Of a DNA stretch of 64,000 nucleotides, positions 28,305 to 36,669 are shown in pieces. The translations under genes and the position numbers were made by a program. Under the pieces are notes generated by a model that saw nothing but the letters and a program-made list of their open reading frames with translations, made no database searches and was not told the origin of the DNA. The stretch lies in assembly GCF_019966515.1 (NCBI RefSeq), contig NZ_JAIMIB010000001.1, forward strand, positions 62,001-126,000, read 5' to 3'. Within the stretch, counting starts at the first letter, position 1. Every line of letters starts with the position of its first letter. This stretch comes from Roseovarius aestuarii. Its GTDB lineage: Bacteria; Pseudomonadota; Alphaproteobacteria; Rhodobacterales; Rhodobacteraceae.

Positions 28305-29899
28305 AACGCTTTGTCGCGCTTTATGCTGCCATCGACCAGACCACCAAGACCAGCGCCAAGGTGGCGGCGCTGGCTGATTATTTTGCCACCGCTCCTGACG
28401 CCGACAAGCTCTGGACTATCGCGCTCTTTTCCGGCCGCCGCCCGCGTCGTGCAATCACCACCACCAAACTGCGCGAATGGGCCGCCGAACGGGCGGGCAT
28501 CCCGCTTTGGCTCTTCGAGGAAAGCTATCCCATCGTTGGTGATCTGGCGGAAACCATCGCGTTGGTCCTGCCACCGCCCTCGGCTATGCAGCGGCGGAGC
28601 CTGTCGGACTGGATCACGTATCTGCGCGCGCTGGAACGCGTCGGGGAAGAGGATCGAAAAGCCGCCATTCTTACAGCATGGGACCAGATGGAAACCACCG
28701 AACGGCTGGTCTTCAACAAGCTGCTGACAGGCGGGTTTCGTCTGGGCGTCAGCCGCAAGCTGATGACCCGCGGACTGGCACAAGCCACCGGACAGGACGA
28801 GGCCGAACTGGCACACCGCCTGATGGGGGACTGGCAGCCCGACACGACAAGCTACAATGCGCTGATCATGGCCTCCGATCCGTCTGCGGGCCTTTCGCGC
28901 CCCTACCCCTTCTGCCTGGCCCACGCACTTGAGGGAGTGCCCGACGATCTGGGGCCGCCGCAGGACTGGCTGGCCGAATGGAAGTGGGACGGTATCCGCG
29001 GCCAGATCATCCGGCGCGGTGGCACGCAGTTCACCTGGTCTCGCGGGGAAGAATTGATGACTGACCGTTTTCCGGAATTCGCCCGGCTTTGCGATTATCT
29101 GCCCGACGGCATAGTTCTGGACGGCGAAATCCTGGCCTGGGATCATACCGCCGACGCCCCCCTGCCCTTCAGCGATCTGCAAAAGCGTATTGGCCGCAAG
29201 ACAGTGCCGAAAAAGCTGTTGAAAGACGCGCCCGCCATGCTGATCGCCTATGACTTGCTGGAACACGACGGCCGGGACCTGCGCGACCATCCCTTTACCG
29301 AGCGGCGCACGCGGCTTGAGAGGTTGCTCAGCACGGTGCCCGACGAGGCGCCAGTTCGACTGGCGCCCTTGCTGCCGAATAACGATTGGGCAGCGTTGGC
29401 TGATCTGCGCAATGACGCGCGTGACAAACGCGCCGAGGGGTTGATGCTTAAACGCGGCGCGAGCCCCTACCACGTGGGCCGCAAGAAGGGCGACTGGTGG
29501 AAATGGAAACTTGATCCGCTGACCATCGACGCCGTGATGATCTATGCCCAGCAAGGCCACGGACGACGCGCCAACCTCTTTACCGATTTTACCTTCGCGG
29601 TCTGGAACGGGAACGAACTGGTGCCCTTTGCCAAGGCCTATTCCGGCCTGACCGATGCCGAGTTTCGCAAGATCACCGCATGGGTCCGCAAGAATACGAT
29701 CGAGCGGTTTGGTCCCGTACGGCACGTCACGCCCGAGCATGTGTTCGAAATCGCGTTCGAAGGCATCGCCGCATCAAAACGGCATAAATCCGGCGTCGCC
29801 TTGCGCTTCCCGCGGATGGCACGCTGGCGTCACGACAAATCCGCCGCACAGGCCAATACGCTCGGTGATCTGAAGGAGATGCTGGCGCAATATGGTTAA
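28301..29899 (+). CDS. ATP-dependent DNA ligase, LigB/LigC-type (partner of ligase-associated exonuclease)
   Basis: The 532-residue protein has an N-terminal alpha-helical DNA-binding domain, then the nucleotidyltransferase core with motif I EWKWDGIRG (adenylated Lys228). Motif III-like DGEILAW, motif V MLKR and WWKWKLDP follow, then an OB-fold. It would seal nicks using ATP and is separate from the housekeeping NAD-dependent ligase. Coupled by ATGA overlap to the exonuclease, it forms the ligase part of the Lhr-associated repair operon, but the Lhr helicase and metallophosphoesterase usually found with it are absent here. Confidence 0.93.
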   Translation: MKRFVALYAAIDQTTKTSAKVAALADYFATAPDADKLWTIALFSGRRPRRAITTTKLREWAAERAGIPLWLFEESYPIVGDLAETIALVLPPPSAMQRRSLSDWITYLRALERVGEEDRKAAILTAWDQMETTERLVFNKLLTGGFRLGVSRKLMTRGLAQATGQDEAELAHRLMGDWQPDTTSYNALIMASDPSAGLSRPYPFCLAHALEGVPDDLGPPQDWLAEWKWDGIRGQIIRRGGTQFTWSRGEELMTDRFPEFARLCDYLPDGIVLDGEILAWDHTADAPLPFSDLQKRIGRKTVPKKLLKDAPAMLIAYDLLEHDGRDLRDHPFTERRTRLERLLSTVPDEAPVRLAPLLPNNDWAALADLRNDARDKRAEGLMLKRGASPYHVGRKKGDWWKWKLDPLTIDAVMIYAQQGHGRRANLFTDFTFAVWNGNELVPFAKAYSGLTDAEFRKITAWVRKNTIERFGPVRHVTPEHVFEIAFEGIAASKRHKSGVALRFPRMARWRHDKSAAQANTLGDLKEMLAQYG

Positions 29900-29960
29900 C
29901 CGGGGTTGAGACCCACGCCGGTCCCGCCTATGTCAGATCAAACGCCAATAGGAGAAGCAT

Positions 29961-31781
29961 ATGTTGCGCAAAATTCAGCCCGTTTTCGATGCCACCGACG
30001 CCAGCGGTGGAAAGAGTTTGGGTGATTTGCCGGAATGGGATCTGAGCGACCTTTATGCCTCCGAAGACGCGCCCGAGCTCGAACGCGATCTGGCTTGGCT
30101 GGAGAAAGCCTGCGCGGACTTTGCTGCCGATTACGAAGGTAAACTCGACACGCTCGATGCGGCGGGCCTGCTGCAATGCATCCACCGCGACGAGAAGATC
30201 AGCAACATCGCCGGTCGTATCATGTCCTATGCCGGGCTGCGCTATCACCAGCTGACTACCGATGGCGGGCGCACCAAGTTCTTGTCGGATTGCCAGGAAA
30301 AGATCACCAATTTTACCACGCCGCTGGTGTTTTTCACGCTGGAACTGAATCGTCTGGATGAAGACCGCCTGACAGCGATGTACGCCGAAAACGCCGATCT
30401 CGCCCGGTACGAACCGGTGATCCACCGTATCCGTGCGATGAAGCCGCATCAGCTGAGCGATGAACTGGAAAAACTCCTGCACGATCTGGGCGTTGTGGGC
30501 GATGCCTGGGAGCGGCTTTTTGATGAAACCATCGCCGGTCTCAGCTTCACGGTTGACGGCGAAGAGCTTGGTATCGAAGCCACGCTGAACCTGCTCACCA
30601 AACAGGACCGCGCCAAACGCGAGGCCGCCAGCCGTGAGCTGGCACGGGTCTTTGGCGAAAACATCCGCATCTTCGCCCGCGTCCACAACACCGCCGCCAA
30701 GGAAAAAGAGGTGCTTGATCGCTGGCGCAAGATGCCCACAGCGCAGACCGGCCGGCACCTCAGCAACGATGTCGAAGCGGAGGTAGTCGAGGCGCTGCGC
30801 AATGCGGTTGTGGCCGCCTACCCCAAACTCAGCCATCGTTATTATGAGCTTAAGCGCAAATGGCTGGGGCTGGACGTGATGCAGGTCTGGGACCGCAACG
30901 CGCCCCTGCCCATCGAGGATACTAAAACCGTCGACTGGACCGGCGCCCGCAAGACCGTGATGGACGCCTATTCCGCATTTGATCCGCGCATGGGTGAGCT
31001 GGCGCAGCCCTTCTTCGACAAGGGCTGGATTGACGCGGGCGTAAAACCTGGCAAGGCGCCCGGTGCCTTTGCCCATCCGACCGTGACCAATGTCCACCCC
31101 TACGTGATGCTCAACTATCTGGGCAAGCCGCGCGATGTGATGACCTTGGCGCATGAACTGGGCCACGGCGTGCATCAAGTGCTGGCCGCCGACCAGGGCG
31201 AGCTGCTGTCGTCAACTCCGCTGACCCTGGCCGAAACCGCGAGCGTGTTCGGAGAGATGCTGACCTTCCGCGCCATGCTGGATAACGCCAAGACCGATCA
31301 GGAACGCAAGGTCCTGCTGGCGGGCAAGGTCGAGGATATGATCAATACTGTCGTCCGCCAGATCGCGTTTTACGATTTTGAATGCAAACTGCACGCTGCC
31401 CGTCGCGAAGGCGAGCTGACACCGGATGATATCAACGCGCTCTGGATGTCAGTTCAGGCCGAAAGCCTTGGGCCCGCATTTGAGTTCATGGACGGTTACG
31501 AGCGTTTCTGGGCCTATATCCCGCACTTCGTGCACTCGCCCTTCTACGTCTACGCCTACGCGTTTGGCGACGGGTTGGTAAACGCGCTTTACGCGGTTTA
31601 CGAGGAAAATCCAGACGGTTTCCAGGACAAGTATTTCGACATGCTGAAAGCGGGCGGCTCAAAACACCACAAGGAATTGCTGGCGCCCTTCGGCCTCGAC
31701 GCCTCGGATCCAACCTTCTGGGACAAGGGGTTGAGCATGATTTCAGGCTTCATCGATCAGCTTGAAGAAATGGAAAACTAG
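29961..31781 (+). CDS. pepF: oligoendopeptidase F, M3 family metallopeptidase
   Basis: The 606-residue cytoplasmic protein has the zinc motif HELGH (residues 398-402) in MTLAHELGHGVHQ and the downstream Glu in TASVFGEMLTF. The N-terminal helical domain (LPEWDLSDLYASEDAPEL) is typical of PepF. It degrades oligopeptides of roughly 7-17 residues. ATG 29961 has TAGGAGA upstream. Its TAG lies inside a CTAG palindrome that also supplies the stop codon of the convergent lipoprotein gene. Confidence 0.93.
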   Translation: MLRKIQPVFDATDASGGKSLGDLPEWDLSDLYASEDAPELERDLAWLEKACADFAADYEGKLDTLDAAGLLQCIHRDEKISNIAGRIMSYAGLRYHQLTTDGGRTKFLSDCQEKITNFTTPLVFFTLELNRLDEDRLTAMYAENADLARYEPVIHRIRAMKPHQLSDELEKLLHDLGVVGDAWERLFDETIAGLSFTVDGEELGIEATLNLLTKQDRAKREAASRELARVFGENIRIFARVHNTAAKEKEVLDRWRKMPTAQTGRHLSNDVEAEVVEALRNAVVAAYPKLSHRYYELKRKWLGLDVMQVWDRNAPLPIEDTKTVDWTGARKTVMDAYSAFDPRMGELAQPFFDKGWIDAGVKPGKAPGAFAHPTVTNVHPYVMLNYLGKPRDVMTLAHELGHGVHQVLAADQGELLSSTPLTLAETASVFGEMLTFRAMLDNAKTDQERKVLLAGKVEDMINTVVRQIAFYDFECKLHAARREGELTPDDINALWMSVQAESLGPAFEFMDGYERFWAYIPHFVHSPFYVYAYAFGDGLVNALYAVYEENPDGFQDKYFDMLKAGGSKHHKELLAPFGLDASDPTFWDKGLSMISGFIDQLEEMEN

Positions 31782-32848
31782 GGCTGCTTGTGCAGGACGA
31801 TAAAGTCGTTCATCCACCTGCCCTGCCGCTCGGATTGTGAAATCAAACCCTTCAGCAATTGCACGGCAGCGGGCGAGGTAACGGGCACAATGTGGTTCAG
31901 GCCTTTTCCGTCTGACACTTCGGAAAAATCAACCACTCTCACACCCAGCCCCTCGACCGCTTCCGGGCTATCGACAACCCCCAGCCGGGGTTTGCGGCCA
32001 CTCAGCAATGCCGAAAGGCCCAATGCACGATCCTGCTGCGAGGTGAAAATCAGGAACGGCTGCGGAAGTTTTCCAATGGCCTCGGCCTGACGGCGGAAAA
32101 GGTCCGGGTCAATATCAGGCGACATCAGCACAACGCCACCGATCCGGTTCAACAAACGCCGGTCCCCTCGCAGGGCGGCCTGACGCAGCACTTCCATCGT
32201 CAGGTGCGAGCCGACAGAATGCGCCAACAAAAAAACCTTTTCGCCGGGCGCAGCCGTCAGCGACTGCAGCACATGTTCTAGATCGTCCCGAGCAAAGAGC
32301 ACACTGTCGCGATCATAAACATAGCCGCGCGGATCACCCGCCGACGGCCATGAGAACAAAACCGCCGGGTTGCCCTGGTCAAAATCTGTACGAATCTGTG
32401 CTAGTCGGTACATCGCTTCGGACAACGTGTTGTTGTAGCCGGGCACAAACACCATGGTCTCATTCCCCGGAGTGGCCCGCTGAACGCTCCGCGCCATCGC
32501 CCCTGCGTTGCCGAAGCGTAGCGTATCGGTCAAAAGGAAATCTGTGCGGGCGTCGGGCGCGTTCTTTGCCCACTCGATCTGCCCAACTTCATGGGTGGGC
32601 GGAACAGAGATATCAGCCCGGAAGTAATTCAGTTTCTTGGCGCGGGCCGCCCCAAAGGCTGGCCCCGTGTCATCGAGCGATCGAGTGGTCGCCACATAGA
32701 TCGATTGTATCGTGGCCGAAGGGTGCGGTTGTCCGTGTTTGGCTGCGTAACGCGGTGTACAGGCGACGACCGACAACAGGCAGAACACCAGGACGGCCTG
32801 TAATCTGGCCCGCTTTATCGCCGAAACCCTACCCATATCGAACATCAA
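31778..32848 (-). CDS. alpha/beta hydrolase, DUF900 family lipoprotein
   Basis: The 356-residue protein has an N-terminal lipobox (VFCLLSVVACTP, lipidated Cys at about residue 30) and a DUF900 serine hydrolase domain. Visible landmarks are MVFVPGYNNTLSEAMYRLAQI, VLFSWPSAGDPRGYVYDRDS and the nucleophile elbow LLAHSVGS. It would be anchored to a membrane and face the periplasm. Substrate is unknown. The stop overlaps the pepF stop (shared CTAG), and it lies upstream of rpoH on the same strand with a 57-base gap between rpoH and its start. Confidence 0.85.
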   Translation of the reverse strand: MMFDMGRVSAIKRARLQAVLVFCLLSVVACTPRYAAKHGQPHPSATIQSIYVATTRSLDDTGPAFGAARAKKLNYFRADISVPPTHEVGQIEWAKNAPDARTDFLLTDTLRFGNAGAMARSVQRATPGNETMVFVPGYNNTLSEAMYRLAQIRTDFDQGNPAVLFSWPSAGDPRGYVYDRDSVLFARDDLEHVLQSLTAAPGEKVFLLAHSVGSHLTMEVLRQAALRGDRRLLNRIGGVVLMSPDIDPDLFRRQAEAIGKLPQPFLIFTSQQDRALGLSALLSGRKPRLGVVDSPEAVEGLGVRVVDFSEVSDGKGLNHIVPVTSPAAVQLLKGLISQSERQGRWMNDFIVLHKQP

Positions 32849-32905
32849 AAAACCTCTCCCGGTTGCCCGGCAGAGGTTACTTTGAAATACAGCCGTCTTA
32901 AAGGG

Positions 32906-33802
32906 TCAAGCCTTCGCCAGCATGCCCTTTTCCTGCGCCAATCCGCGCATGCGCTTTTGCAGCTTTTCAAAGGCGCGCACCTCGATCTGGCGGATACGCT
33001 CGCGGCTGACGTCGTATTCGGCGCTCAGATCTTCTAGCGTGATGGTCTTGTCGCTCAACCGGCGTTGGGTCAGGATGTCGCGTTCACGGTCATTCAGCAC
33101 ATCCATCGCCTCGGCCAGCAACTCGCGCCGCGCCTCCAGCTCGTCACGCGCCTCATAGTCGCCCGCCTGATCGGCATCTTCGTCTTCCAGCCAATCCTGC
33201 CATTGCATGGTCCCTTCGCCTTCGGAGCCGACGGTAGCGTTCAGCGATGCATCCCCACCGGACATCCGGCGGTTCATACTGATCACTTCATCCTCGGTCA
33301 CGCCCAGATCGGTCGCGATCTGCTTGACGTTATCGGGATGCATATCGCCATCCTCCAAGGCACCGATCTTGGCCTTGGCTTTGCGCAGGTTGAAGAACAG
33401 TTTCTTTTGTGCGCTCGTCGTGCCGAGTTTCACAAGGCTCCACGATCTGAGGATGTATTCCTGAATGCTGGCACGGATCCACCACATGGCATAGGTCGCC
33501 AGCCGGAAACCGCGTTCCGGATCAAAACGTTTCACCGCCTGCATCAGACCCACATTGGCCTCCGAGATCACCTCGGCCTGCGGCAACCCATAGCCGCGAT
33601 ACCCCATGGCAATCTTTGCCGCCAGACGCAAGTGGCTCGTGACCATACGATGCGCCGCCTCGGTGTCTTCCTTTTCGACCCAGGCTTTGGCCAGCATATA
33701 TTCTTCTTCCGGCTCCAAAAGCGGGAATTTGCGAATTTCCTGCATGTACCGGTTCAAACCGCCTTCGGGCGTCGGTGCCGGCAAATTCTTATAATTACTC
33801 AA
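32906..33802 (-). CDS. rpoH: RNA polymerase sigma-32 (heat shock) factor
   Basis: The 298-residue protein has sigma region 2 (LRLAAKIAMGYRGYGLP, GLMQAVKRFDPERGFRLATYAMWWIRASIQEYIL) and region 4 (LEDLSAEYDVSRERIRQIEVRAFEKLQ). The RpoH box variant QKKLFFNLRKAK near residue 130 identifies it as RpoH rather than RpoD. It directs heat-shock and, in roseobacters, singlet-oxygen stress transcription. An excellent GGGAGGGA ribosome site precedes it. A candidate promoter lies at 33839-33868. Some relatives carry two rpoH genes; only one is in this window. Confidence 0.95.
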   Translation of the reverse strand: MSNYKNLPAPTPEGGLNRYMQEIRKFPLLEPEEEYMLAKAWVEKEDTEAAHRMVTSHLRLAAKIAMGYRGYGLPQAEVISEANVGLMQAVKRFDPERGFRLATYAMWWIRASIQEYILRSWSLVKLGTTSAQKKLFFNLRKAKAKIGALEDGDMHPDNVKQIATDLGVTEDEVISMNRRMSGGDASLNATVGSEGEGTMQWQDWLEDEDADQAGDYEARDELEARRELLAEAMDVLNDRERDILTQRRLSDKTITLEDLSAEYDVSRERIRQIEVRAFEKLQKRMRGLAQEKGMLAKA

Positions 33803-33838
33803 GCTTCTGTCCCTCCCAATGTTTAGGGTGTTAACATC

Positions 33839-33868
33839 AATGTAGGGTCGCCATAATGCCCGTTCAAG
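33839..33868 (-). promoter_or_regulatory. candidate rpoH promoter
   Basis: On the minus strand TTGAAC and TACATT are 17 bases apart, fitting a vegetative promoter. The same stretch reads CTTGAA, 15 bases, CCCTACATT, similar to a sigma-32 promoter, so rpoH could also be autoregulated. It lies 37-66 bases upstream of the rpoH start. Confidence 0.5.
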
Positions 33869-33961
33869 GCACGTGAACTGAATAGTTTAACAAATTATGA
33901 ATGCACAGTTGCCATTTTGCGAGACCAACCTCTGCATTTTCACACAGAAGTGCGAAAAACT

Positions 33962-34987
33962 TCAGCTTTTCAGCGCTGTAATGAGATCGGCCATATCTTG
34001 CGGAATAGGCGCCTCGAACCGAATTTCTTTTTTTGTTACAGGATGTTCAAATCCCAGAACTGCCGCATGCAGCGCCTGTCTGGGGAAATTTCGCGCCGCC
34101 TCGATCCCCGCCTCCGACAGAGATTTCAATGGCAACTTTCGCCGCCCGCCATAGGTCGAATCCCCGATCAACCCATGACCCGCATGCGCCATATGTACCC
34201 GGATCTGGTGGGTGCGGCCGGTCTCAAGCCAGCATTCGATAAGGGCCGCCACCTGGGGTTGGCCAAAAGCATCAACGATCCGCGCGCGCGTTACCGCGTG
34301 ACGGCCGCCCTCGAAGCGCACCGCCTGTTTTTGCCGGTCGGTCCGGTGCCGCGCCAGTTGAGTGGTGATCCGCATGATGTTGCCAGGCTCGAAACTGACG
34401 CCCCTGATGCCCCGCAGCCGCGGATCGCTGGCATCCGGCGTACCATACACAACAGCGCGGTAGTAGCGTTCAACGCTATGGGCTTCAAACTGCGCGGCCA
34501 ATCCGTGATGCGCCTGATCAGATTTAGCAACCACCAGTAAGCCACTGGTATCTTTGTCAATTCTGTGAACAACTCCAGGCCGTTTTGCCCCACCCACACC
34601 CGAAAGATCATCACCACAGTGATGCAAAAGCGCATTGACCAACGTCCCGCCCGGCGTTCCCGGCGCCGGGTGCACCACCATACCCACGGGCTTGTTAATC
34701 ACAATCAGATCGTCATCTTCAAAGATGATATCGAGTGGTATGTCTTCGGGGCCTATATGACTTTCGATCGACTCGGGAATGTTGATTTCGGCAATGTCAC
34801 CTTCTGTGACTTTGGCCTTGGGGTCCGTCACTAGCGCACCGTTTACCGCCACCTGCCCGCCCGCGATCAGCCGGCCCAACCGCGTGCGTGACAGGCTTGC
34901 GGCCTCTGGCACATCCCGCGAAAGCGCCTTATCAAGGCGCGCAGGTGGATCGGCGGCGATCCGGACGAGAAGCGGTGTGGAACCCAT
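33962..34987 (-). CDS. RluA family 23S rRNA pseudouridine synthase (RluD-like)
   Basis: The 341-residue protein has an N-terminal S4 domain (RLDKALSRDVPEAASLSRTRLGRLIAGG) and the catalytic domain with PVGMVVHPAPG and the catalytic-Asp motif RPGVVHRIDKDTSGLLVVAK, followed by TGRTHQIRVH. RluD isomerises three uridines in 23S rRNA helix 69. The start ATG shares the palindrome CATG (34985-34988) with the ATG of the divergent small membrane protein gene, so each ribosome site lies in the other gene's 5' end. The frame extends upstream to 35245 but that part is antisense to the neighbour. Confidence 0.92.
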   Translation of the reverse strand: MGSTPLLVRIAADPPARLDKALSRDVPEAASLSRTRLGRLIAGGQVAVNGALVTDPKAKVTEGDIAEINIPESIESHIGPEDIPLDIIFEDDDLIVINKPVGMVVHPAPGTPGGTLVNALLHHCGDDLSGVGGAKRPGVVHRIDKDTSGLLVVAKSDQAHHGLAAQFEAHSVERYYRAVVYGTPDASDPRLRGIRGVSFEPGNIMRITTQLARHRTDRQKQAVRFEGGRHAVTRARIVDAFGQPQVAALIECWLETGRTHQIRVHMAHAGHGLIGDSTYGGRRKLPLKSLSEAGIEAARNFPRQALHAAVLGFEHPVTKKEIRFEAPIPQDMADLITALKS

Positions 34988-35291
34988 GAATAACAGCCCT
35001 GAGACGCAACCGGTCGATCCGGCCCTGGTGAAATATCTGCGTATACTGGTCACCGTTCTGACCGTTACGATGATTCTGGGTTTCATAGTGATCGTGGTGC
35101 TGTTTGTCACCAAGTTCTCGGATGCGTTCAGTGCGGATCTGCCCGATGTGATCACCCTGCCAGATGGCAGCGTGGCTACGGCCTTCACCCAAGGAAAGGG
35201 CTGGTACGCGGTGGTAACAGACGGCAACAAGATACTGATATACAATCAGAAAACGGGCGACTTGAGTCAAACCATCGCGATCGAACACTAA
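34986..35291 (+). CDS. DUF6476-like small membrane protein
   Basis: The 101-residue protein has one transmembrane helix (LVTVLTVTMILGFIVIVVLFV, about residues 22-42) and a C-terminal globular part of beta-strand character (VITLPDGSVATAFTQGKG, YAVVTDGNKILIYNQKTG). It is a roseobacter family of unknown function that typically diverges from the RluD-type gene. Here the two start codons overlap in a CATG. Confidence 0.8.
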   Translation: MNNSPETQPVDPALVKYLRILVTVLTVTMILGFIVIVVLFVTKFSDAFSADLPDVITLPDGSVATAFTQGKGWYAVVTDGNKILIYNQKTGDLSQTIAIEH

Positions 35292-35305
35292 GCGAAAATT
35301 TAGGG

Positions 35306-35382
35306 TGGTACCACCTCCCCGGCTCGAACGGGGGACCTCTTGATCCACAATCAAGCGCTCTAACCAACTGAGCTAAGGCGGC
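35306..35382 (-). tRNA. tRNA-His (GTG)
   Basis: Read on the minus strand, the 77-base sequence folds into a full cloverleaf with encoded CCA. The acceptor stem is GCCGCCT/AGGTGGT with two wobble pairs, the anticodon stem is CTTGA/TCAAG with loop TTGTGGA, and the T-arm is CCCCG/CGGGG with TTCGAGC. The anticodon GTG lies at 35346-35348. The discriminator is A73 and there is no templated G-1 pairing partner C73, the known alphaproteobacterial exception to tRNA-His identity. Confidence 0.95.
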
Positions 35383-35530
35383 ACTACTGGGCGATGTAGC
35401 TTTTCAACCGGCAAAATGCAAGCCCGATGCACCGCAAAACCAGTGTAAAAATCAGAATTTTCCGGCCGGGCTGACGCCTTGCCAAACACCGGCAAAACCA
35501 GTACCTGAACCGCTGACAAAGGAGGCCACC

Positions 35531-35719
35531 ATGGGCATCAATTCGGAAAGCGACATCGAAGCAAATCTTCAGATCGGCCCTACCGATCAAGGCATGGTCC
35601 GCCTCTACATCGAAGCGCAAAGCATTGAAATACCAATGGACTTCACCCCCGAAGAAGCAGAGGAGATCGCCTCGGAAATTCTCTCCGCCGCGAAGATTGC
35701 CGACAGCCGCAAATCATAA
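35531..35719 (+). CDS. DUF6324-like small acidic protein
   Basis: The 62-residue protein has a strong ribosome site (AAAGGAGG) and no signal or membrane segment. It reads as a beta-strand-rich first half (RLYIEAQSIEIPMDFTPEE) and a C-terminal helix (AEEIASEILSAAKIA). It resembles a conserved roseobacter small protein of unknown function. Its stop overlaps that of the convergent mmcB gene by six bases. Confidence 0.75.
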   Translation: MGINSESDIEANLQIGPTDQGMVRLYIEAQSIEIPMDFTPEEAEEIASEILSAAKIADSRKS

Positions 35720-36157
35720 TTCAGGATCGCGAAGCGCTTTCAGCCTTCGCCCTGCGTGACGGGCAAACTTACGGGTCAGAACGGCGCGGCGTGCCGCCGC
35801 AAGCCGCGTTTCCGACCCCATGCGGATGATCTCGGCATTATAGGCGTCAGCGATGATCAGACCGGTACCTTCAGGCAGCAGGTCCGTCGGAAACTCCTCA
35901 TCCACGGCCCAGAAATACCGATCGCACCATTCCAGATAGCCTTCCCATTTGGCATCCGACGTAAAATCCACCCGGCTGGATTTACACTCGATCACCCAGA
36001 TCTCACCCTTCGGGCCAAGCGCCATCACATCAACGCGCTTACCCCGCTCGGGTGTGAATTCCTCAATCGAAACAAAGTCATACTCAAGTAAATGACGGCA
36101 CACACCGCGTGCCAGCATCTGCCCGGGCATCAGGAGTTTATCGCTCAGAACGTCCAT
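35714..36157 (-). CDS. mmcB: MmcB family DNA repair protein
   Basis: The 147-residue protein has a PD-(D/E)xK-like nuclease core: RVDVMALGPKGEIWVIECKSSRVDF contains the Asp and the ExK pair. MmcB is a LexA-regulated, alphaproteobacterial protein linked to mitomycin C resistance. The adjacent 5' region contains GAACAAAAGATGAACATTTG just upstream of the start, which fits an alphaproteobacterial LexA box (GAAC-N7-GAAC), supporting SOS control. Confidence 0.88.
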   Translation of the reverse strand: MDVLSDKLLMPGQMLARGVCRHLLEYDFVSIEEFTPERGKRVDVMALGPKGEIWVIECKSSRVDFTSDAKWEGYLEWCDRYFWAVDEEFPTDLLPEGTGLIIADAYNAEIIRMGSETRLAAARRAVLTRKFARHAGRRLKALRDPEL

Positions 36158-36165
36158 GCCGGAAT

Positions 36166-36186
36166 TATGAACAAAAGATGAACATT
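36166..36186 (-). promoter_or_regulatory. candidate LexA (SOS) box upstream of mmcB
   Basis: Just upstream of the mmcB start the plus strand reads GAACAAAAGATGAAC, the direct repeat GAAC-N7-GAAC that forms the alphaproteobacterial LexA site. Its position would overlap the mmcB promoter. Binding is inferred from the motif and the known SOS regulation of mmcB. Confidence 0.6.
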
Positions 36187-36224
36187 TGCAACCCCTTGCC
36201 GCCAGACTAGGGACACACTAGGTA

Positions 36225-36403
36225 GGGAACTGGCGGGTTCTGCGCTTCTTGTGAACGGTTGCATTCCGGTGGCCTTAAGCAATTCCGAGGGAGCTGGCTC
36301 TGTCCGGGCCCTGGTCCGGTTACCCGGCGCCCACCTGTATATACAGGTCCTCGGGAATGAGATAACCCCACGGTCCGCGCGGTCCCGCCACTTCTAACTT
36401 CCC
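36225..36403 (+). ncRNA. ssrS: structured RNA, probable 6S RNA
   Basis: The 490-base gene-free interval holds a long, mostly double-stranded RNA. Its ends pair (GGGAA with TTCCC; TGGCGGG 36231-36237 with CCCGCCA 36384-36390). The middle is closed by ATTCCGAGG (36282-36290) with CCTCGGGAAT (36349-36358), one bulge. The tip has the perfect ACCTGTAT/ATACAGGT hairpin (36332-36347) and CCGGTTACCCGG. A long rod interrupted by a bulge, about 180 bases long, is the 6S RNA plan. 6S RNA mimics an open promoter and holds sigma-70 RNA polymerase in stationary phase. Identification rests on length and folding rather than a database match; strand is inferred from similarity to known proteobacterial 6S 3' halves. 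Confidence 0.6.
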
Positions 36404-36552
36404 GAGAAACAGAGCAAACGCGCCGTTCCCGCAGGCAAAACGCGACCGAGTTAGGTCCCCCAAAGGCCGTGTAGCCGGAACGCCAGCCTATGTCTTGCGC
36501 CAAAGGCGCGCCGGTTGGTTGTCGCACTGATCGCAATTTTCGTAGCTAAAAC

Positions 36553-36558
36553 TGATCC
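36553..36558 (+). promoter_or_regulatory. TGATCC element, possible ECF-type -35 upstream of the sigma factor gene
   Basis: TGATCC, the -35 element used by alphaproteobacterial RpoE-type ECF sigma factors, occurs 112 bases before the ECF start. No clear matching -10 (TAAGA-like) was seen at the expected spacing, so autoregulation is only suggested. Confidence 0.3.
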
Positions 36559-36669
36559 GATCTCGCCCGGCTGCGTATCCATGTCATTGGATATCAGTTT
36601 TCAACGCGCAGGGCTTATTTTGAAACTTGTATTTGCTCCGTCGCGACCGGCTTGCAGGAGAATGCCCAG

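Noticed and set aside
28238..29740. 500-residue minus-strand frame opposite the DNA ligase
   Set aside because: The ligase frame has all nucleotidyltransferase motifs; the minus frame has none and overlaps it fully.
29928..31178. 416-residue minus-strand frame opposite pepF
   Set aside because: Shadow of pepF, which has HExxH and family-typical sequence.
36207..36536. 109-residue minus-strand frame upstream of the ECF operon
   Set aside because: It covers the folded RNA region, and the translation is low-complexity Arg/Gly/Ser with no family features.
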